Source: Bacillota bacterium
GTDB lineage: Bacteria; Bacillota; Clostridia; Acetivibrionales; DTU013
Length of the DNA stretch: 43,475 nt
Reading direction: 5' to 3'
Assembly: GCA_023411645.1 (NCBI GenBank)
Contig: JAEYON010000042.1
Coordinates: 1 to 43,475 of the forward strand
Both the position numbers and the translations under genes were made by a program. Shown piece after piece: positions 8,206 to 16,041 of this stretch (positions are counted from its first letter, which is position 1; each line of letters starts with the position of its first letter). The notes under the pieces were generated by a model, which saw only the letters and a list, made by a program, of their open reading frames with translations, was not told where the DNA came from and did not search any database.

Positions 8206-8916
8206 ATGGGAAATACCTTAATACTTATATTATATGCATTGCCTGCTATCTTGATCTCGCTTAGCTTTCATGAGATGGCACATGCGTATGTTTCATACAG
8301 GAATGGCGATCCGACAGCAAAGAGATTGGGCAGGCTGACGATGAATCCTCTAAGACATCTGGACCCCATCGGTACCTTGATGCTTGTAGTTTCAATGACC
8401 AGCGGGTTTGGATTTGGGTGGGCCAAGCCTGTTCCTATTGATCCAACCTACTATAAAAATCATAAAAGGGGAACGGTGTTGGTAAGTTTGGCAGGTCCTG
8501 CTTCGAATCTGCTGCTGGCCTTTTTATTTTCCTTTCCAATGGCGTTTATTTTGATAAAGAACGGCCTTACTATGGAACAAGCCTTCATGAGCAGCCAAAG
8601 CTGGTATATGTCTGGTTTTTCATTGACTGCAATCCTCTTTAATATCTGCAGGTTTTTTTATATGATAAATATCGGCCTTGCAATATTTAACATCTTGCCA
8701 ATCCCTCCTCTGGACGGCTCAAAGATATTGACAGCTGTGCTGCCTGCAAAGCAGTATTTTCAATTGATGCATTATGAGCGATATATCGGGTTAGCCTTTT
8801 TGGCCATTATGCTGCTGAATCCCGGCATCCTGTCCAGGCTCCTGTGGCCGTTCAGGATAGCGGTGGAGTGGATATTCAGACTCCTGGCAAGCCCGTTGCT
8901 GAATTTACTGACATGA
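8206..8916 (+). CDS. Site-2 protease family (M50) membrane metalloprotease
   Basis: It is an intramembrane zinc protease of unknown substrate. The 236-residue product has HEXXH at H22-E-M-A-H26 in the first membrane region. It has a second conserved motif with the metal-binding aspartate, NILPIPPLDGSKIL, near residue 170, and five or six hydrophobic segments in all. No PDZ domain is present, placing it in the short YwhC/Rip3-like subgroup rather than RseP or SpoIVFB proper. GAAGGAG precedes ATG 8206; the upstream in-frame sequence lacks a domain. It lies next to dacF and the trpS-scpAB block, a clostridial arrangement. Confidence 0.88.
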   Translation: MGNTLILILYALPAILISLSFHEMAHAYVSYRNGDPTAKRLGRLTMNPLRHLDPIGTLMLVVSMTSGFGFGWAKPVPIDPTYYKNHKRGTVLVSLAGPASNLLLAFLFSFPMAFILIKNGLTMEQAFMSSQSWYMSGFSLTAILFNICRFFYMINIGLAIFNILPIPPLDGSKILTAVLPAKQYFQLMHYERYIGLAFLAIMLLNPGILSRLLWPFRIAVEWIFRLLASPLLNLLT

Positions 8917-8962
8917 TAGTTATGTTGCATTCATCGACTAAACCCCTCCGCCGATATTTTGA

Positions 8963-8991
8963 TTGACAGGTCGAAACACAATATTTACAAT
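8963..8991 (+). promoter_or_regulatory. Promoter of trpS
   Basis: TTGACA (8963-8968), a 17-nt spacer and TACAAT (8986-8991) form a near-consensus sigma-A promoter. The start codon is only 56 nt from the -10 box, so there is no room for a T-box leader, unlike many Gram-positive tRNA synthetase genes. Confidence 0.85.
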
Positions 8992-9047
8992 GGTATAAGT
9001 AAAAATATGCACAATAGTATGCAGTTTAAACGGAAAGAGAGGCAATC

Positions 9048-10034
9048 ATGGGAAAAGGAATAATGCTCAGCGGAATGAGGCCAACCGGAGCGTTGCATCT
9101 GGGAAATTACTTCGGAGCGCTCGAAAATTGGGTCAATCTTCAGAACGAATATGACTGCTATTTCTTTGTCGCGGATTGGCATGCATTAACGACAGGATAT
9201 GAAGATACCTCGGAAATCAAATCGAATATAGATGATATTGTTATAGATTGGCTAAGCGCCGGGCTGGAACCGGAAAAATGCACTATGTTTCTCCAGTCCT
9301 CAATTAAGGAGCATGCAGAGCTGCATCTTCTTTTCTCCATGTCAACGCCGCTGTCATGGCTTTATAGATGCCCTACCTACAAGGATCAGCTTTCACAGCT
9401 TAAGGAGAAAAATATTACGACATATGGATTTCTTGGGTATCCCTGCCTGCAGGCCGCCGATATTCTGATGTATAAACCGGATGCAGTACCTGTTGGAGAA
9501 GACCAGGTGCCTCACGTGGAATTGACAAGGGAAATGGCAAGACGCTTCAATCACCTCTTTGGCGAAGTGTTTCCAGAGCCGGCTGCAAGGCTGACAAAGT
9601 CAAAGGTGCTTCCCGGAACTGATGGAAGGAAAATGAGTAAAAGCTACAACAATACGATCGCATTGAAGGACGATCCGGAAACGGTTCGCAAGAAGGTCAT
9701 GACCATGGTTACGGATCCGGCCAGGATCAAAAAGGATGACCCCGGGCATCCCGAGGTCTGTACGGTTTTTGCATTCCATAAGGTTTTTAATGAAGAGGGA
9801 GTTCAGGAGACGGAATCGCTGTGCAGAAGCGGAGGAATCGGATGTGTGCAATGCAAGAAAAATCTAGCCGCTAAAATGGCGTTAACCCTTACACCTATGT
9901 ATGAAAGACGTCAGGAATTGTCGGCAAGGCCCGGATACATCAGGGAAGTAATTAACGATGGGAACGAAAGAGCTCGTAAAGTCGCACAGCAAACGATGAT
10001 TGATGTGCGCAGGGCAATGAAGATAGACTGGTAG
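9048..10034 (+). CDS. trpS: Tryptophanyl-tRNA synthetase
   Basis: It charges tRNA-Trp with tryptophan using ATP; the cognate tRNA gene is at the left end of this window. The 328-residue product is a class I synthetase with the HIGH-type motif HLGNY at residues 17-21 and KMSKS at 195-199. The sequence SGMRPTGALHLGNY at the start is typical of bacterial TrpS. The length is usual. It has its own strong promoter and is followed by scpA after 11 nt, so scpA and scpB are probably cotranscribed with it. Confidence 0.97.
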   Translation: MGKGIMLSGMRPTGALHLGNYFGALENWVNLQNEYDCYFFVADWHALTTGYEDTSEIKSNIDDIVIDWLSAGLEPEKCTMFLQSSIKEHAELHLLFSMSTPLSWLYRCPTYKDQLSQLKEKNITTYGFLGYPCLQAADILMYKPDAVPVGEDQVPHVELTREMARRFNHLFGEVFPEPAARLTKSKVLPGTDGRKMSKSYNNTIALKDDPETVRKKVMTMVTDPARIKKDDPGHPEVCTVFAFHKVFNEEGVQETESLCRSGGIGCVQCKKNLAAKMALTLTPMYERRQELSARPGYIREVINDGNERARKVAQQTMIDVRRAMKIDW

Positions 10035-10045
10035 GGGGTGCGGGC

Positions 10046-10840
10046 TTGGAGAGTGCCCTGACAAATGCCTGCAGGATAAAAATAGAGAATTTTGAAGGCC
10101 CGTATGATCTGCTTTTTCATTTAATTGAAAAGAATCAGTTCAGCATCTATGATATTCCCATAAACATCATTACCGATCAATACATGGAGTATTTATTTGC
10201 CATGCAGGAGATGGATATGGAGATCGCCAGTGAGTTTCTTGTAATGACCGCAACGCTGCTGCATATTAAATCAAGGATGCTGCTTCCTTCCAGGAAGGAA
10301 GAACAGCAGGAGGAAACGGACCCTCGCGAAGAATTGGTCATGAGACTGTTGGAGTACCGCAAATTCAAAGAGGTTTCGAATCTCCTCATCCAGCGCGAAA
10401 ATGAATGGGCACAGGTCTTCTACAAGCTGCCGGAGATCGTTTCATTTACGAAAAAGGATGAAATTCTTGAACTGATCCCCAGTGAGTTGAAGAGAATATA
10501 TACAGAACTTCTGGAAAGAAACCGGAAGAAGATGAATCCAAACGTCAGCGGGATGAGCCGGATCATACAACATGAAAAGGTATCGCTGAAAAGCAAGATG
10601 CGCGAGATTATCAGAGAGCTTCTTAAAAAAAGCAGGGTACGTTTTTCTGAATTGTTTTCCTTCAGGCTGAAGTCACCAACAGATATTGTAACAGGTTTTA
10701 TGGCTATTCTGGAGCTGGCAAAACTAAAAAAGGTCAAGCTCGAGCAGAGAAAGCCGCTGGACGAGATTTATATCAATAAGGTTGAGGTTACGTCGGAATT
10801 GATAAAATTCGATCTTGAAAATTTAGATAACCTCGCATAG
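10046..10840 (+). CDS. scpA: Segregation and condensation protein A
   Basis: It is the kleisin subunit of the SMC-ScpAB condensin, which organises and separates chromosomes. The 264-residue product has the N-terminal Smc-neck segment ENFEGPYDLLFHLIEKNQF. A helical linker follows, then a C-terminal winged-helix region (VRFSELF...TDIVTGFMAILELAKLKKVKLEQ) that contacts the SMC head. The start is TTG at 10046, preceded by AGGGGG at a suitable distance; no ATG is near. scpB follows closely, as in most Firmicutes. Confidence 0.94.
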   Translation: MESALTNACRIKIENFEGPYDLLFHLIEKNQFSIYDIPINIITDQYMEYLFAMQEMDMEIASEFLVMTATLLHIKSRMLLPSRKEEQQEETDPREELVMRLLEYRKFKEVSNLLIQRENEWAQVFYKLPEIVSFTKKDEILELIPSELKRIYTELLERNRKKMNPNVSGMSRIIQHEKVSLKSKMREIIRELLKKSRVRFSELFSFRLKSPTDIVTGFMAILELAKLKKVKLEQRKPLDEIYINKVEVTSELIKFDLENLDNLA

Positions 10841-10875
10841 ATGAATCATATCAAGACATGAGGAAGGCAAAACAC

Positions 10876-11406
10876 ATGGATATCAAGGAAATGGAAGCCG
10901 TCATAGAGGGATTGCTTTTTGCGGCCGGTGATCCGGTTTCTTTGGAAAAGCTTGCAGAAGTATTGGAATTGGACAAAAAAACTGCACGGCTTATTCTTGG
11001 CAACATGGCAGTTTCAATTCAGAATTCCAAGAGAGGAATATTGCTTCGTGAAATCGACGGAAGTTATCAGCTATGCTCAAGACCGGAGCATGCCGAATAT
11101 ATCAGAAAACTGGTAGAGCCAAGACAGAAGCAGGCTCTTTCACAGGCAGCATTTGAGACACTTTCAATCATAGCCTACAATCAGCCCGTCACAAGGGCCA
11201 AAATAGAAACCATCCGAGGCGTCAATTCCGACAGCGCCATCACAAGGCTGCTTGAGAGAAATCTCATCAAGGACGCAGGCCGATTGGACGCACCAGGTAA
11301 GCCGATCCTTTATGAGACCACTGAAGAGTTCCTAAGGAGCTTCGGATTCAGGTCAGTGAAGGATCTGCCCATCATTGAGCTGGAAAACCTGCAGCAGGAG
11401 GAATGA
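10876..11406 (+). CDS. scpB: Segregation and condensation protein B
   Basis: It is the second accessory subunit of SMC condensin and a partner of ScpA. The 176-residue product consists of two winged-helix domains. Family segments are IEGLLFAAGDPVSLEKLAEVL at the start, FETLSIIAYNQPVTRAKIETIRG in the middle, and LLERNLIKDAGRLDAPGKPILYETTEEFL near the end. An ATG at 10858 lies in frame, but AGGAAGG at 10861-10867 serves the ATG at 10876. It is slightly shorter than many ScpB proteins because the acidic tail is short. Confidence 0.94.
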   Translation: MDIKEMEAVIEGLLFAAGDPVSLEKLAEVLELDKKTARLILGNMAVSIQNSKRGILLREIDGSYQLCSRPEHAEYIRKLVEPRQKQALSQAAFETLSIIAYNQPVTRAKIETIRGVNSDSAITRLLERNLIKDAGRLDAPGKPILYETTEEFLRSFGFRSVKDLPIIELENLQQEE

Positions 11407-11417
11407 AATCTGAATAA

Positions 11418-12155
11418 TTGGAAAAAATAGCTTTTAGAGCATCCCGGTCATGGATATTGAGGTGGCTTATGCTTTATATAGCTATTTTTCTTATTTCAGC
11501 GGTATTATTCATCCTTCTGTTTATTGTGAAAATAAACGCGTCTGTGGAATATATACGCAATGCGAAGGAAGAGTGGATTAAGATTGCATTTTATACTGAG
11601 AAAAACCTTCTGCGGTATGAATATGAAGTCCCTTTGCTGAAAAAAGAAGGCAATAAAATTAAGTTCAAGCTGGTCAAAGGTCAAGGCAGGGAAATGCGGG
11701 AAGGCACTCCTGAGAATTCGAGGCTAACGCCTGATGATATCATAAAAAAATTCTTCAATGTCAGAGTATATTTTAAGGATCATGCTGATATTATCAAGGA
11801 TATCAGGAGATATTTAATTAAGAGGAACATACATGTCAGCTTGAACATTGAGCTCAGACATGGGACAGGCGACGCGGCTCAGACCGGTCTGCTATGCGGG
11901 TTGTTATGGTCTGCTGCAGGGATTGTGGCTGCTTGGCTTTCGAGACACGTGAAAATATCTGAAAACGACATAAAAATTATACCCTGCTTTGATAAAAAAA
12001 TATTTGAAGTAAGAGCAAGCTGCATATTTAATGTCAGATTAGTTCATATTATTGTTGTATTGAAAAAAATATACTTAATGAAATATTCAATGAAAATGAA
12101 AGCTAAAATGAAGTCGAAAGCCAAAAAAACGATAGGTGGTGAAGTTAGTGCCTGA
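11418..12155 (+). CDS. DUF2953 (YtfI-like) membrane-anchored protein
   Basis: Its biochemical function is unknown. The 245-residue product starts with a hydrophobic anchor (about 18-37), followed by a beta-rich segment that is probably outside the membrane, and a second hydrophobic stretch (LLCGLLWSAAGIVAAW). The C-terminus is lysine-rich (MKMKAKMKSKAKKT). In Bacillus and clostridia this family (ytfI) sits next to ytfJ, as here, which links it to sporulation by association. The start is TTG at 11418; the nearest strong SD is 16 nt away, so ATG 11469 after GAGGTGG is an alternative. The 3' end overlaps ytfJ by 8 nt. Confidence 0.75.
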   Translation: MEKIAFRASRSWILRWLMLYIAIFLISAVLFILLFIVKINASVEYIRNAKEEWIKIAFYTEKNLLRYEYEVPLLKKEGNKIKFKLVKGQGREMREGTPENSRLTPDDIIKKFFNVRVYFKDHADIIKDIRRYLIKRNIHVSLNIELRHGTGDAAQTGLLCGLLWSAAGIVAAWLSRHVKISENDIKIIPCFDKKIFEVRASCIFNVRLVHIIVVLKKIYLMKYSMKMKAKMKSKAKKTIGGEVSA

Positions 12156-12615
12156 ACAACATCCAATAGAAGCATTGATGACAACGGCAATGCAAAGTAT
12201 TAAGGAGATGGTGGATGTAAATACAATCGTTGGCGATGCAGTACAATCGCCTGACGGTACCGTAATCATACCGATTTCAAAGGTGACCTTTGGCTTTGCC
12301 GCAGGCGGCGGAGAATATAATTTTTCAGGTGGAAGCGAGCAGGAAGCGAGCAGCAATGACAACGATGAGGATGAAACAAAGGAGAAGGCAGGAGAATACC
12401 CATTCGCAGGGGGCAGCGGCGCCGGAGTCAGCATTAATCCGGTAGCATTTATGGTAGTTGGAAACGGTCAGATAAAACTGCTGCCTGTGAATATCAATTC
12501 TACAGTGGACAAATTGCTGGATCTTGTGCCAGAATTGCTGTGCAAGCTGGAACATATGCTAAAGAAAAAGTCCTCTGGTAAAAAAGAGGCAGAAAAGGAA
12601 GACGAGATCGAGTAA
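12148..12615 (+). CDS. ytfJ: Sporulation protein YtfJ (GerW family)
   Basis: This family is made during sporulation and is needed for germination in some bacilli (GerW); the molecular role is unknown. The 155-residue product begins HPIEALMTTAMQSIKEMVDVN and has the hallmark segment VGDAVQSPDGTVIIPISKV followed by glycine-rich FGFAAGGGEY. A central glycine/serine/glutamate-rich insert precedes a second hydrophobic segment (VAFMVVGNGQIKLLPVN). The C-terminal tail is charged. AGGTGGTG is best placed for GTG 12148; an in-frame GTG at 12136 would overlap the SD. It is coupled to the DUF2953 gene and followed by a terminator. Confidence 0.88.
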   Translation: MPEQHPIEALMTTAMQSIKEMVDVNTIVGDAVQSPDGTVIIPISKVTFGFAAGGGEYNFSGGSEQEASSNDNDEDETKEKAGEYPFAGGSGAGVSINPVAFMVVGNGQIKLLPVNINSTVDKLLDLVPELLCKLEHMLKKKSSGKKEAEKEDEIE

Positions 12616-12648
12616 TATCTTGTATAAGCATTGGGACCCAGGTGAAGA

Positions 12649-12700
12649 AGCCACAAGCAAACGACTTTATTAAAATATTCAGTTTGCTGTGGCCTTTTTT
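12649..12700 (+). terminator. Rho-independent terminator after ytfJ
   Basis: AGCCACAAGCAAAC pairs with GTTTGCTGTGGCCT with one bulged base. The stem closes a 20-nt loop and is followed by TTTTTT. It ends the trpS/scp/ytfJ transcription unit. Confidence 0.85.
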
Positions 12701-12788
12701 GTGAAATTATGATATAGTTAGCAGTGATTCGTTTAAAATTTAACGTAGATTATTCTATAAAAAGCTGCCATTAGGAAAGGAAAAAAAG

Positions 12789-13526
12789 ATGTCTGACATC
12801 AGACTGCAAAAATTTCTTGCAGAGGCTGGCATTGCTTCAAGACGTAAGGCGGAGGAGCTAATATCACAAGGACGCGTCGAAATCAACGGTCAGGTGGTTA
12901 AGACGCCTGGTACAAAAATAAGCGGGTCCGAGAGAATATTTGTAGATGGCAGAGAAATCAAGCATGAGCAGAAAAAGATATATATATTGCTCAATAAGCC
13001 CGTTGGATACATTTCCTCAGCAAAAGACCAGTTTTCCAGAAAAACTGTACTGGATCTCGTGGGAACAGTCAAAGAAAGGATTTATCCTGTCGGAAGGCTT
13101 GATTATGACACCTCTGGGCTGATAATACTTACAAATGACGGCGATTTTGCCAACAAAATGATGCACCCTAAGCATCAGGTGCATAAGGTGTATAGGGCTG
13201 AAATCATTGGAAAGCTCAGTGAAGAGGATATAGAAAGCATTACGAAGGGCATGCAGATAGAAGATTACAAGACCTCCCCGGCTAAAGTACATATCGTTAG
13301 TGCAGCAGGGGATCGATCAATCATTGAAGTCACAATTCATGAAGGAAAGAACAGACAGGTCAGAAAAATGTTTGAGACACTCGATCACCCCATTATTAGG
13401 CTAAAAAGGATAGCGATAGGCTCTATTGGAATCGGTGGACTTGAGGAAGGAAAATGGCGGTATCTGAGCAAAAATGAGATACTGGGACTGAAAAGAACAG
13501 CAGTAAAAACTATTGACGCTAAGTAA
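12789..13526 (+). CDS. rluB: rRNA pseudouridine synthase (RsuA/RluB family)
   Basis: It converts a specific uridine of ribosomal RNA to pseudouridine, most likely in 23S rRNA. The 245-residue product has an N-terminal S4 RNA-binding domain (about 5-50, LQKFLAEAGIASRRKAEELI) and a catalytic domain. That domain contains GRLDYDTSGL at residues 102-111, where D105 is the catalytic aspartate, and the C-terminal EGKNRQVRKMFE motif. The start follows GGAAAGG. In clostridia this gene is often next to scpAB/ytfJ. Choosing RluB over RsuA or RluE is inferred from length and context. Confidence 0.92.
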   Translation: MSDIRLQKFLAEAGIASRRKAEELISQGRVEINGQVVKTPGTKISGSERIFVDGREIKHEQKKIYILLNKPVGYISSAKDQFSRKTVLDLVGTVKERIYPVGRLDYDTSGLIILTNDGDFANKMMHPKHQVHKVYRAEIIGKLSEEDIESITKGMQIEDYKTSPAKVHIVSAAGDRSIIEVTIHEGKNRQVRKMFETLDHPIIRLKRIAIGSIGIGGLEEGKWRYLSKNEILGLKRTAVKTIDAK

Positions 13527-13541
13527 ACTGAATGATACACT
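13513..13541 (+). promoter_or_regulatory. Promoter of the riboswitch leader
   Basis: TTGACG (13513-13518), a 17-nt spacer and TACACT (13536-13541) overlap the last codons of rluB. The predicted start of transcription (about 13548) coincides with the first base-paired position of the riboswitch. Confidence 0.7.
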
Positions 13542-13549
13542 GATAGTAA

Positions 13550-13639
13550 TTAGAGGGGAGTAGCTTAAAGCTATAAGGCCAACAATCGGCGCAAAAACGT
13601 GCCTGGTTTTATACTCCGAAGTGAAAGCAAGACCTTTAA
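13550..13639 (+). ncRNA. yybP-ykoY (Mn2+) riboswitch
   Basis: The leader has the two conserved ends of this class, AGGGGAGTAGC at the 5' side (13555-13565) and GCAAGACCTTT at the 3' side. P1 is TTAGAGG (13550-13556) with CCTTTAA (13633-13639). Between them lie a helix around GGCCAACAATCGGCGC and a short hairpin (ACTCCGAAGT), as expected for the multi-helix fold. Known members bind Mn2+ and act as ON switches. The 3' strand of P1 is also the 5' strand of the following terminator, so ligand binding should favour read-through. No Mn transporter or exporter gene follows; see findings. Confidence 0.88.
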
Positions 13640-13680
13640 CACATTCAGTGCATACTGGATCACGTTGAAGGTTTTTTTTT
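13631..13680 (+). terminator. Riboswitch-controlled terminator
   Basis: ACCTTTAAC (13632-13640) pairs with GTTGAAGGT, with an upper CAGT/ACTG stem, followed by nine or more T. Its 5' strand is shared with riboswitch stem P1, giving mutually exclusive folds. Confidence 0.85.
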
Positions 13681-13701
13681 AGGATACTATCAGTTATGTG
13701 G

Positions 13702-13730
13702 TTGCATAAATACGGAAGTTATTATATAAT
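13702..13730 (+). promoter_or_regulatory. Promoter of the transcarboxylase operon
   Basis: TTGCAT (13702-13707), a 17-nt spacer and a perfect TATAAT (13725-13730) lie downstream of the riboswitch terminator. The carboxylase genes can therefore be transcribed without passing the riboswitch. Confidence 0.75.
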
Positions 13731-13810
13731 TTCATATAATTAGTACCAGGTAATAATTTTGATCAGAACGTGCATTTGTAATAGAAATTAACAGACGAGG
13801 TGGAAGATGT

Positions 13811-15361
13811 ATGGGAACAATTGAAAAGATCAATAGCCTCCACGTCCGCAGACAGGCAGTAGAAGCGGGAGGCGGCGCCGACAAGATCGACAAGCAGCAT
13901 GAGTCGGGAAAGCTGACGGCCAGAGAAAGGCTTGAAAAGCTATTCGACGAAAATTCTTTTGTTGAAGTTGATGCATATGTGGAAACAAGAGCGATCGACT
14001 TTGACATGCAGAAAAAGAAGATACCGGGCGACGGTGTTGTGACAGGTTATGGAACAATCGATGGAAGACCGGTATTTGTGTCATCACAGGATTTTACAGT
14101 GATTGGCGGCTCTCTCGGGGAAGCACATGCCCGAAAGATTACAAAGGTCATGGACATGGCGATGAAGGTCGGAGCACCATTTATAAGCATGAATGATTCC
14201 GGCGGTGCAAGAATTGAAGAAGGTATTGACGCACTAAGCGGATATGGCGACATTTTCTTCAAAAACACTCTTGCTTCAGGTGTTATCCCGCAGATTTCAG
14301 TTATAATGGGGCCTTGCGCCGGTGGAGCAGTATATTCTCCTGCCATAACGGATTTCATTTTTATGGTGGATAAAACCAGTTACATGTTTATCACAGGTCC
14401 GCAGGTTATCAAGTCCGTTACCGGCGAAGACGTCACCTTTGAGACTCTTGGCGGTTCCGAGGTTCATAATGCGACCAGCGGCGTAGCACATTTCAGAAAC
14501 AGTAATGAGGAAGAATGCCTCAAAGAAATCAGAAGACTTATAAGCTTCCTTCCTGACAATAATCTGACGGATTCTCCGGCTCTGATGACAAATGACGATC
14601 TTAACAGGATCGACGAAGGTCTCCTTGAACTGATTCCTGACAATTCAAATAAGCCATATGATATCATGGATATCATTACAAGGGTTGTAGATAACGGCGA
14701 TTTTCTTGAGGTGCACAAGTACTTTGCGCGGAATATTGTGGTTGGATTCGGAAGATTGAACGGTAAAACAGTTGGAATTGTTGCTAATCAACCGAATGTT
14801 ATGGCCGGTGTGCTTGATGTCAATTCAGCTGACAAGGGCGCCAGATTCATCCGTTTCTGCGATGCTTTCAACATCCCGATCGTCTCATTTACCGATACGG
14901 CAGGGTATCTCCCGGGGACCGGTCAGGAGTACAGCGGTGTTATCAGACATGGTGCGAAGTTATTGTATGCATTTTCTGAAGCAACTGTCCCCAAGATTAA
15001 TGTTATTGTCAGGAAAGCATATGGCGGAGCGTATATCGCGATGAACAGCAAGCACTTAGGCGCTGACATGGTGTTCGCGTGGCCGAGCGCAGAGATTGCT
15101 GTAATGGGTCCCGATGGTGCTGCCAACATAATTTTCCGTAAGGAAATTGCTGCGGCGGAGGATGCGATTGCTGCAAGGGAGCAGAAGATCGAGGAGTACA
15201 GGAGTAAATTCTCAAACCCGTATGTTGCGGCCTCCAGAGGATATGTAGATGATGTCATCGATCCTGCAACTACTCGCGGCAGGCTGATTAATGCTCTTGA
15301 AATGCTTTCCGGCAAACGAGAGAACAGACCGGCTAAAAAACATGGAAACATACCGCTTTAA
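13811..15361 (+). CDS. mmdA: Carboxyltransferase subunit, methylmalonyl-CoA decarboxylase alpha / transcarboxylase 12S type
   Basis: It transfers a carboxyl group between an acyl-CoA (propionyl-CoA/methylmalonyl-CoA) and carboxybiotin. The 516-residue product has both crotonase-fold halves of the acyl-CoA carboxylase beta family. The N-terminal half has GKLTARERLEKLFD and SQDFTVIGGSLGEAH, with oxyanion-type glycines in MGPCAGGAVYSPA. The C-terminal half has DTAGYLPGTGQE and RKAYGGAYIAMNSKHLGAD. The start follows GAGGTGG. The next three genes encode a small subunit, the biotin carrier and a PycB/5S-type carboxyltransferase, so the complex is a transcarboxylase or decarboxylase rather than an ATP-using carboxylase; no biotin carboxylase gene is present. 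Confidence 0.9.
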   Translation: MGTIEKINSLHVRRQAVEAGGGADKIDKQHESGKLTARERLEKLFDENSFVEVDAYVETRAIDFDMQKKKIPGDGVVTGYGTIDGRPVFVSSQDFTVIGGSLGEAHARKITKVMDMAMKVGAPFISMNDSGGARIEEGIDALSGYGDIFFKNTLASGVIPQISVIMGPCAGGAVYSPAITDFIFMVDKTSYMFITGPQVIKSVTGEDVTFETLGGSEVHNATSGVAHFRNSNEEECLKEIRRLISFLPDNNLTDSPALMTNDDLNRIDEGLLELIPDNSNKPYDIMDIITRVVDNGDFLEVHKYFARNIVVGFGRLNGKTVGIVANQPNVMAGVLDVNSADKGARFIRFCDAFNIPIVSFTDTAGYLPGTGQEYSGVIRHGAKLLYAFSEATVPKINVIVRKAYGGAYIAMNSKHLGADMVFAWPSAEIAVMGPDGAANIIFRKEIAAAEDAIAAREQKIEEYRSKFSNPYVAASRGYVDDVIDPATTRGRLINALEMLSGKRENRPAKKHGNIPL

Positions 15362-15377
15362 TTGGGAGGTGCAGATC

Positions 15378-15566
15378 ATGGCTGTATATGAAAACAGTGT
15401 AATCAATGAAGAAATTCTAGCTGCGATAGCAGCGGCAATCGCCGCAATGGAGACAAGGCCGGGCTATAAGCTGGTCGTACGTTCCATGAGGCAGGTACCC
15501 CTGTCATCCCCGACCTGGAATACAACAGGCAGAATAGAGCGGTTGAATCGTGATTTAAACTCATAA
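15378..15566 (+). CDS. Small subunit of the methylmalonyl-CoA decarboxylase/transcarboxylase complex (putative)
   Basis: This 62-residue protein has no membrane segment. It starts with an acidic/alanine-rich helix (NEEILAAIAAAIAAMET) and ends in SSPTWNTTGRIERLNRDL, which resembles the C-termini of delta/epsilon subunits of Na+-pumping decarboxylases. GGGAGGTG lies before the ATG at 15378. Its place between the carboxyltransferase and biotin carrier genes suggests an assembly or anchoring role. A full delta subunit would have an N-terminal transmembrane helix, which is missing, so it is closer to an epsilon type or a soluble assembly peptide. The function is inferred. Confidence 0.7.
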   Translation: MAVYENSVINEEILAAIAAAIAAMETRPGYKLVVRSMRQVPLSSPTWNTTGRIERLNRDLNS

Positions 15567-15605
15567 AATATTTGGTTAAAATATTATGTCAGGAGGATCT
15601 TGTTT

Positions 15606-16028
15606 ATGAAAAAGTTTTTGATAAAAGTAAATGGAAATCAGTATGATGTTGAAGTGGAAGAGGTACGCGATGGGTCAGTTCCGGTTTATACCCCTGTAGC
15701 AGCACCTGTCGTTAGCGCTCCTGCGCCTGCAGCTCCAGTTGCTGCTCAAGCACCCGCCGCGGCACCCGCTGCACCTGCTGCAGAGCAAAAGCCAGTAAGC
15801 AGTGGTGCAGAAGGCTCAGTCAAGGTCACCGCACCGATGCCAGGTACAATACTGAAGGTTGTCGCAAAGCCGGGAGATCCTGTTAAGAGAGGCACTGTGC
15901 TTGTCATACTGGAAGCAATGAAAATGGAAAATGAAATCGTTGCTCCATCCGATGGCGTAGTAGCATCTATTAATGTGACCAGAGGCGCTTCCGTAAACGC
16001 GGGTGATTTGCTGGCATCCTTGAATTAA
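15606..16028 (+). CDS. Biotin carboxyl carrier protein of the complex
   Basis: It carries the carboxyl group on a biotinylated lysine between the two carboxyltransferases. The 140-residue product has an N-terminal beta segment (MKKFLIKVNGNQYDVEVEEV). A flexible Pro/Ala-rich linker (about 29-62) follows, then a biotinyl domain with EAMKMENE, where K106 is the biotin attachment site. AGGAGGA is placed for ATG 15606; an in-frame TTG at 15600 is too close. The length and linker match the 1.3S/gamma type of transcarboxylase and oxaloacetate decarboxylase. Confidence 0.93.
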   Translation: MKKFLIKVNGNQYDVEVEEVRDGSVPVYTPVAAPVVSAPAPAAPVAAQAPAAAPAAPAAEQKPVSSGAEGSVKVTAPMPGTILKVVAKPGDPVKRGTVLVILEAMKMENEIVAPSDGVVASINVTRGASVNAGDLLASLN

Positions 16029-16041
16029 GGGGGTAAAAATA

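Noticed and set aside
8917..9047. T-box leader before trpS
   Set aside because: Only 56 nt separate the -10 box from the start codon and no T-box core sequence is present.
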